Assembly (NCBI RefSeq): GCF_003265705.1
Contig: NW_020312828.1
Coordinates: forward strand, 59,252,391 to 59,316,390
Direction of reading: 5' to 3'
Length of the DNA: 64,000 bases
From: Callorhinus ursinus
Lineage: Eukaryota > Chordata > Mammalia > Carnivora > Otariidae
The notes below the pieces were generated by a model that did no database searches, had not been told where the DNA came from, and saw nothing but the letters and a program-made list of their open reading frames with translations. Within the stretch, counting starts at the first letter, position 1. Each line of letters opens with the position of its first letter. The position numbers were made by a program, and so were the translations under genes. Of the stretch, positions 58,060-64,000 are shown piece after piece.

Positions 58060-58437
58060 GTACCAAAGGCCTCACTATTCTCCAATGTCCAAAGCTTATC
58101 TTTTCTTTGCAACTCTTTCATCCTCTGCTTGAAGCTCTGATGCGCAGCTCCTCGGGAAGTCCTACTTAAAGGTAAGAATCATCTCGAGGCTATCACCATT
58201 TCAATCACTGATCTTCCTATGCTGTATAGATGTACCCTTAACGCCATTGTGCTTCTCACTGCCCTGCATTCATCACAAGAGATTGTAATTGCTGATTTAT
58301 TTACCTGCCTTTCCCATGAAGAATGTACTCCTTGGAAGTGAGGCCTAAATATTTCATCCTTTGTACTGTTTTCTTATACCTAGTTCAGTACTTGGTATCT
58401 ATAGGTATTTGAGAAATGTGAGTTAAATACTTTCAGT
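58060..58437 (+). mobile_element. L2, sense
   Basis: CTGATTTATTTACCTGCC, GAATGTACTCCTTGGAAGTGAGG, TTTGTACTGTTTTCTTATACCTAG and CAGTACTTGGTATCTATAGGTATTTGAG are the L2 3' end in sense order. The left boundary is uncertain. Confidence 0.65.
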
Positions 58438-58665
58438 ACAATTGAGTGGGAAGGGTATAGGTAATTGTTCTGTGTAGCTCCTGCTTGACATGCCTTCTAA
58501 ATCCATGCATTTTCCCTTGATAGGGAAGTGGATTCCTGGGCAGGATCAAGGTTGCTGACATCATAAAGTCCTGATCAAATCTCAGCAGAGCCTAGGGTTC
58601 TGATCTCCACTTTCTCCAGAGTTAAGCTGCAACCTGAATGGGAATCCCTGCATCAACTTGATGTC

Positions 58666-58681
58666 AAGAATGGCCACTACA
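58666..58681 (+). repeat. SINE target duplication, left
   Basis: AAGAATGGCCACTACA repeats exactly at 58,823-58,838. Confidence 0.93.
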
Positions 58682-58822
58682 GGGGCGCCTGGGTGGCTCA
58701 GTTGGTTAAGCGACTGCCTTCGGCTCAGGTCATGATCCTGGAGTCCCGGGATCAAGTCCCCACATCGGGCTCCCTGCTCAGCGGGGAGTCTGCTTCTCCC
58801 TCTGACCCTCCCCCATCTCATA
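58682..58822 (+). mobile_element. Can-SINE lacking its 3' end and A-tail, exact TSD
   Basis: Typical head GGGGCGCCTGGGTGGCTCAG and body CCTGGAGTCCCGGGATCAAG, but it stops after CTCCCCCATCTCAT, where related copies (for example 32,590) continue with a CT-rich part, AATAAATAAA and poly(A). Even so, an exact 16-bp TSD abuts both ends, so the missing tail is not explained by random later truncation of one flank. Confidence 0.95.
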
Positions 58823-58882
58823 AAGAATGGCCACTACATTGAAACACTGGCACTGAAACTCCATTACCTTGGGTAATTAAAC

Positions 58883-58894
58883 CAGTGCTAATGG
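58883..58894 (+). repeat. L1 target duplication, left
   Basis: CAGTGCTAATGG, matching CAGTGCCAATGG at 60,445-60,456 with one difference. Confidence 0.75.
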
Positions 58895-59057
58895 CAAAAA
58901 CAGACACATAGATCAATGGAACAGAATAGAAAACCCAGAAATGGACCCTCAACTCTAAGAGTCCACTAATTTTTGACAAAGAAAGAATATCCAATGTAAA
59001 AAAGATAGTCTCTTCAACAAACGGGGTTGGGAAAATTGGACAGCCACATGCAGAAAA

Positions 59058-59366
59058 ATGAAATTGGACCACTTTCTTACAGCATACACAAACATAAATT
59101 CAAAATGGATGAAAGACCTAAATGTGAGAGAGAAATCCATCAAAATCCTAGAGGAGAACACAGGCAGCAGCCTCTTTGACCTCGGCTGCAGCAACTTCTT
59201 GCTAGACACATCTCCAGAGGCAAGGGATACAAAAGCGAAAATGAACTATTGGGACTTCATCAGGATAAAAAGCTTTTGCACAGTAAAGGAAACAATCAAC
59301 AAAACTAAAGGCAACCTATGGAATGGGAGAAGATATTCACAAATGACATATCAGATAAATGGCTAG
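59058..59366 (+). pseudogene. L1 ORF2 C-terminal fragment
   Basis: A 102-codon frame contains MKLDHFLTAYT, the SIKILEENTGSSLFDLG stretch and [25 protein letters not shown], all normal L1 ORF2 C-terminal sequence. It ends where a deletion shifts the frame. Confidence 0.85.
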
Positions 59367-59886
59367 TATCCAAAAATCTATAAAGAACTTATCAAACTCG
59401 ACCTCTAAAAAATAAAAAAAGTCCAGTCAAGAAATGGGCAGAAGACATGAACAGACATTTTTCCAAAGAAGATATACAAATGGCTAAATGAAAAAATGCT
59501 CAATATCACTCATCATCAGGGAAATACAAATCAAAACCACAATGAGATACCATCTGACACTGGTCAGAGTGGTTAAAATCAACAACTCAAAAAACAGTAG
59601 ATGTTGGCAAGGATGCAGAGAAAGGAGAACCCTCTTACACTGTTGGTGGGAATGCAAACTGTGGTAGCCACTCTGGAAAACAGTATGAAGGTTCCTCAAG
59701 AAGTTAAAAATAGAGCTACCCTACAACCCAGCAATTGCACTACTAGGTATTTCTCCAAAGGATACAAAAATAGTGATCCAAAGGGGCACATGCACCCCAA
59801 TGTTGATAGCAGCAATGTCCACGATAGCCAAACTATGGAAAGAGCCCAGATGTCCACTGACAGATGAATGGTTAAAGAAGATGTGG

Positions 59887-59912
<26 letters not shown>
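59887..59912 (+). repeat. (TA)n microsatellite
   Basis: About 13 TA units in the L1, at a position homologous to TATATATATATA at 3,722-3,733 in the other L1. Confidence 0.93.
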
Positions 59913-59917
<5 letters not shown>

Positions 59918-59937
59918 CACCCTCCTTAGGGCCCAGC

Positions 59938-59941
<4 letters not shown>

Positions 59942-59989
<48 letters not shown>

Positions 59990-60013
59990 ATCTATCATCA
60001 TCTATCTATCTAT
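59942..60013 (+). repeat. (TATC)n microsatellite
   Basis: About 12 uninterrupted TATC units followed by CATCTATCATC variants. Likely highly polymorphic. Confidence 0.95.
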
Positions 60014-60456
60014 GTAATGGAATATTACTCAGCCATCAAAAAGAATGAAATCTTGCCATTTGCAATAACATGGATGGAACTAGAGGATATTATGCTAAGC
60101 AAAATAAGTCAGTCAGAGAAAGACAAATATCACATAATTTCACTCATATGTAGAATTTAGGAAACAAAACAGATGAACATAGGGGAAGGAAGGAAAAATA
60201 AAATAAGATTAAAAACAGAGAGGGAGGCAAACCATAAGAGACTCTTAACTATAGGAAACAAACTGAGGGTGGCTGGAGGGGAGGTGGGTGAAGGAATGGG
60301 GTAACTGGGTGATGGGCATTAAGGAGGGCACTTAATGTAATGAGCACTGGGTGTTATACGCAACTGATGAATCACTAAATTCTACCCTTGACACTAATAA
60401 TACACTATAGGTTAACTAAATTGAATTTAAATTAAAAAAAATAACAGTGCCAATGG

Positions 60457-61009
60457 TCCCTGAACTTTTCCCTCCCCATTGGACCACAGGCCATTCTCCT
60501 TAGAGCCCAACCTAACCAACAGTTTAGGGCCATTAACTCAACACATCTTCACACTGCCCTCACCAACCACCCAGGACCTGACCCATGTCAGGGCTAAGTT
60601 CGTGCTTCTACTTCAAAAACTGGTAGTGATTTTTCTTCAATCCACTGACACCAGAAAATCAGAAAACTTCCTTTTGAGAAGCTAAGCTTCCATATAAGCC
60701 AAGATTGGGTGTAGTGGTGTCATACTTTCCTACAGGCACTGCCATCCTAAGGGGCTACATTTTAAGCAACATTCCTATTCCAAAGACTTCGAACTACTTT
60801 ACCTGGTAAAGTATTTTAAAGGGCACTTACAAGACTTTGATAATAACCTTATGCTGGTAAGTTCAGTTATTTAACCTGTTTACACACCAAATCTACCTGC
60901 CTTCACTGGGTTTCTTACCCAATATTTTTACATCTAAAATCTATAAAGTTATAAAAGTAAGTAACTTCTCTATTTTCCTTCAGAGCTTTTCTTACCATCT
61001 GACATATTT
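60457..61009. other. No gene recognised
   Basis: No exon, RNA gene or named repeat could be supported. Confidence 0.4.
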
Positions 61010-61140
61010 CATATTTTGCTAATTTATTTATCTCTCTTTTTGTTCCTACTATAACAGAAGCTCCAGAAAAGCAGAAATTTTTAGTTGCTTTGTTCCCTTG
61101 CATATCCTTGGTGTGTAGAACAGTGCCCGGCTCCTTAAAG
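61010..61140 (+). mobile_element. L2, sense
   Basis: GCTAATTTATTTATCTCTC, AAGCTCCAGAAAAGCAG and GTGTGTAGAACAGTGCCCGG match the L2 3' end landmarks. Confidence 0.6.
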
Positions 61141-61284
61141 CCATTGGTATGGACACAAAGAGGGGCGGATGTAGATTAGGAGCCAACTGGCAATCACTGA
61201 CATCAACTTTTATTCACTTGATGCAGGCACAAGGCCACACCTAGTCTGAGTAATAACAGGAGTGTATTTTTTTTTAATCTCCAG

Positions 61285-61325
61285 TGATTTTCATATGCAG
61301 CCAGATTTGAGAACCACAGTTGAAA
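61285..61325. mobile_element. MER5-like end
   Basis: GTGATTTTCATATGCAGCC and TTTGAGAACCACAG match the terminal part of the MER5 group of hAT transposons. Confidence 0.5.
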
Positions 61326-63320
61326 AGATTGTTGTTTGGTTGTTTTCCATTCAACAATATCAATGTCAAGAAGAGTGTGTGATGCTCTTCTTGTTTTTGT
61401 CTCTTTCTCTGTGTAAAGAATCTTCTGGGTAGCAAAACCCAATGGAATTGGGAATGAAATTTGGGGATGGAGGTGGACCTTGTTAACAGCTCCTTAAAGG
61501 AATGCTGTAAACTTGAATCAATTTAGGAAAGGATTTAACTAAGGAAGTTATGACCTGTGATGACAAGCTGATGATATTTCTGCTTCTATCTTCCCTTTTA
61601 GGCCAAATATCTTATACTTGAAGTAGGACTAAGGAAGTAGTTTAAGACATTAAAAACTATGATCTTGGGGCCCAACCAGACTGCTCACTACTCCTCATCA
61701 TGAGCTTTCTGTGTTGACTTCCATGACTTCTTTTGAATGAGATTTTTTCTGCACTTAACATCCCAGAAGTGGCAGAGAAGATAATCTATTACAATTGAAA
61801 CATGATATAATAACTAAGAGTTTCTTTCCTTGTTTTCTTAAAATTTATTTTTTAAAACTTTTATAGACTATGGGGGGAAGGGTAGCATTTTATTTTAGCC
61901 ATTAAATGTTGCCTATTAAATAAAATTCAATTTCTCTGGTACCAAAAAGGCATTTTCTGTCATGTATAGTAGTTATGAGATTCAATCTACAGATTCAAAC
62001 AAAATCTTTTTTTAATGACAATCTAATACGAGCTCCCATCTTCCTGGTATAGTAGAAAGTTATTTTGGGGTTTCTGCTTATCTTAGGCGTCTAGTTTTTG
62101 AACTTTTACATGGTGCTGAGGGATGTGACAGGATGAAGTCTGAAACTCCTAGGATCTACAGATCACCGGTCTTTGAAGTTATGTCCTGATGGCCCTGAAG
62201 TAATTCTGCTACCTTCCAGCCCTTCTAGAGCATAAAACTATCAGAGAAGCTGTCCCAACAGTCTTTTTATACAGACATGCCACACCACCGAGCCCTTCCT
62301 GAGATTTTACCACAGCCCTGGACTCCAACAGGCTCCCAAGCACAGGATTCCTCTCTCCAGGTCCCTGTGATGTTTTCCTCTCAATATCTCTGCTCCATAT
62401 GTCTTCCATCCAGGACAGGAAAATTCATCTTTTGTTTGCTTCATAGGCTTCAAGCAAAATCCCCTTAATGAATTGACACATTTGTAAACCAAAAGCCCTG
62501 AAGACACCCTTTTCCCTACTTTCTGACAAACTGCTTTCCTTCCCTGAGGCAATGAGTTTACTGTGTGCTTGAAGGGGATGAAGTAAAAAGGAGCAGTATG
62601 GAAGGAAAAAAACCCCGTCATACTAAACAAAATGTTACCCTACTTCAAGGGTAGATGGTGAAGTTTCAGATAAAATGTATTTTTTTCTACATGATTTTGC
62701 CTGTAAAATGCTTTTCAGCATTGGTTTTGCATCCAGATATGGTTTACCCCTGTTGTAACTCCTAAGAAATATGGTTTATTATTGCATTTCATCTACCCCC
62801 ATTTGAACTTCAGGACCTATTATAAGTATTTCATAAATATTTGTTGAACTGGAACGTAAAATCAATTTCATATAATCTAAAACCAAAAAGCAAAGAAGGG
62901 AGGATATAAGTAAGACTGAAAAATTCAGATGTGATAACAGATGGATAAGTTGTGCAAAGTTTATAGTTAATTTTCAATTATTTAAATAACTATATTACCC
63001 AGTTGGGAATTCCAATGATCAGGGAAATGGTACAGTTTCCACACTGATATAATGTGGAAAAGACACAAACTAATCTGAAAAGACAAACACGTATGAAGAC
63101 AGCAAAGATGGGTCACCATTTCCTAAGCTGGATCTGATGAGAGATGGTAGATATGTAGAGAAATAAGGATTCCATACAGAAACAAGTTTGAGAAGCGCTG
63201 CATATCAGACCTTAGAAACTTAAAAACCACATTAGTTTATTTATCTGGAGCCTCTGAGGAGTTGTGCAGAAAAGGAATCTGTTTAATTTTGTTTAAATTA
63301 TTTTTCAAACGTATTTGAGC
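61326..63320. other. No gene recognised
   Basis: Frames at 62,277-62,630 overlap on both strands and have no recognised domain. TTCATAAATATTTGTTGAACTGG at 62,830-62,853 is an L2/MIR-type 3' end scrap. The rest is unassigned. Confidence 0.4.
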
Positions 63321-63324
63321 ATCT

Positions 63325-63342
63325 TTCTCTCCCTCTCTCTCC

Positions 63343-63408
<66 letters not shown>
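63325..63408 (+). repeat. (CT)n followed by (AC)n microsatellite
   Basis: About 37 bases of CT-rich repeat abut about 23 AC units. Directly adjoining pyrimidine and alternating tracts can adopt non-B forms and are probably polymorphic. Confidence 0.95.
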
Positions 63409-63414
<6 letters not shown>

Positions 63415-63463
63415 TCCTATTATCATCTAATGGACAAAGACACTGTGTTAAAAAAGATTACCT

Positions 63464-63596
63464 CTGGGTGCCTGGCTGGCTCAGTGGGTAGAGCATGAGA
63501 TTCTTGATCTTGAGGCCATAAGTCTGAGTCCCACATTGGGTGTAGAGATTCCTTTAAAATAAAAAAAAAAATCTTAAACAAATGGAAAATCCTTAT
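63464..63596 (+). mobile_element. Short tRNA-derived SINE, older family
   Basis: GGGTGCCTGGCTGGCTCAGTGGGTAGAGCATGAGA with an internal TGAGTCCCACATTGGGTG and a short tail, lacking the long CT-rich part of the other copies. A box and B box are both readable. AAAAAGATTACCT (63,451) and AAAAATATTACCT (63,597) form a probable 13-bp TSD with one change. Confidence 0.85.
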
Positions 63597-63609
63597 AAAA
63601 ATATTACCT

Positions 63610-64000
63610 TTGGTATTACTCAATTTTAAGTTCACAGTTTACTTGTCTTCCATTTTTTTCTTAACTGTTCTTTAGTAACTTTTACCATGGAATGAACATT
63701 TATTCGTTCTATTAAGAAACTACTAGTTGAATATTTGATAGGGAAGTGATGTGCAAATATTGGCTTAAAAGGGTTGTCTTTAAAAATTTATGTACATGTT
63801 TATCAAGGCTAATGCTATTTTCTTATTCCTGCCTCCTGGTTTCTATGTTTTTAGAATGAGTTTTTCTTTTTTTCTTTCTTTCTTTCTCACTGGCAGAGGA
63901 AGTACCTTCATACTAAACTTTGAAGACTCTGTAATCTAATTTTTTTTAGATATTTCAGCAAGCTTTAGAAGAAACTACAGGAGATAGCCCTGCTTTCTTT
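63610..64000. other. No gene recognised
   Basis: AT-rich; includes a (TTTC)n tract at about 63,864-63,889. Nothing else supported. Confidence 0.4.

Larger units (their letters stand above)
58895..60444 (+). mobile_element. 5'-truncated L1, 1.55 kb
   Basis: Starts in ORF2 at a GATCAATGGAACAGAATAG landmark, runs through the C-terminal ORF2 (frames 59,058-59,366 and 59,601-59,867), and ends with a single-module 3' UTR and A-rich tail before the right TSD. Frameshifts and a microsatellite insertion make it non-coding. More diverged than the L1 at 3,031. Confidence 0.92.

Noticed and set aside
59942..60013. Regular TATC repeats as a CRISPR-like array
   Set aside because: The unit is 4 bp with no spacers and the genome is mammalian; it is a microsatellite.
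1..64000. A previously undescribed multi-gene system
   Set aside because: No adjacent intact coding genes are present. Nearly all long coding-like signals resolve to L1 ORFs or one retropseudogene.

Overview
The window is repeat-rich mammalian nuclear DNA, and the mammal is almost certainly a carnivoran. The strongest evidence is a set of 14 tRNA-derived Can-SINEs, most beginning with variants of GGGGCGCCTGGGTGGCTCAG and ending in AATAAATAAA plus an A-tail, together with carnivore-type LINE-1. The SINE bodies resemble arctoid (bear, seal, mustelid) copies more than dog or cat ones; that finer placement is inference from remembered consensus sequences. No intact protein-coding gene, no convincing spliced exon, no functional RNA gene and no CRISPR or phage-like system is visible. 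The window looks like intergenic or deep intronic DNA.

Layout. 1-3.0 kb: an old L1 scrap, then on the minus strand a decayed retrocopy of the C-terminal phosphatase domain of a PTPN3-type tyrosine phosphatase. 3.0-4.3 kb: a 5'-truncated L1 with clear target-site duplications (TSDs). 4.3-12.0 kb: MIRs, two Can-SINEs, an L1 3' end, a hAT-Charlie element and anonymous AT-rich sequence. 12.0-25.8 kb: the dominant structure. An old antisense L1 carries three Can-SINEs and is split by a younger, near full-length antisense L1 (15,846-23,089), itself split by a Can-SINE.

25.8-49.2 kb: mostly anonymous sequence with (GT)n, old LINE remnants, L2 and MIR fossils, four Can-SINEs and a palindromic DNA transposon remnant. 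49.2-50.44 kb: an unusual GC-rich, CpG-containing segment ending in AATAAA and a 21-base A tract. 50.9-54.1 kb: an old L1 reverse-transcriptase scrap, a Can-SINE, and an L2 interrupted by an MLT1-like LTR. 54.1-64 kb: MIR, L2, old L1, two TSD-flanked Can-SINEs (one lacking its tail), a 1.55-kb truncated L1 with microsatellites, a long CT/AC tract and a final short SINE.

The elements do not act together as a system; they record successive retrotransposition waves. Order of insertion can be read from nesting: outer L1, then Can-SINEs and the inner L1 in it, then a Can-SINE in the inner L1; separately L2, then the MLT1 LTR. All L1 open reading frames seen are interrupted, so none appears able to move autonomously. 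Coordinates of old repeats are approximate because no consensus alignment was available.
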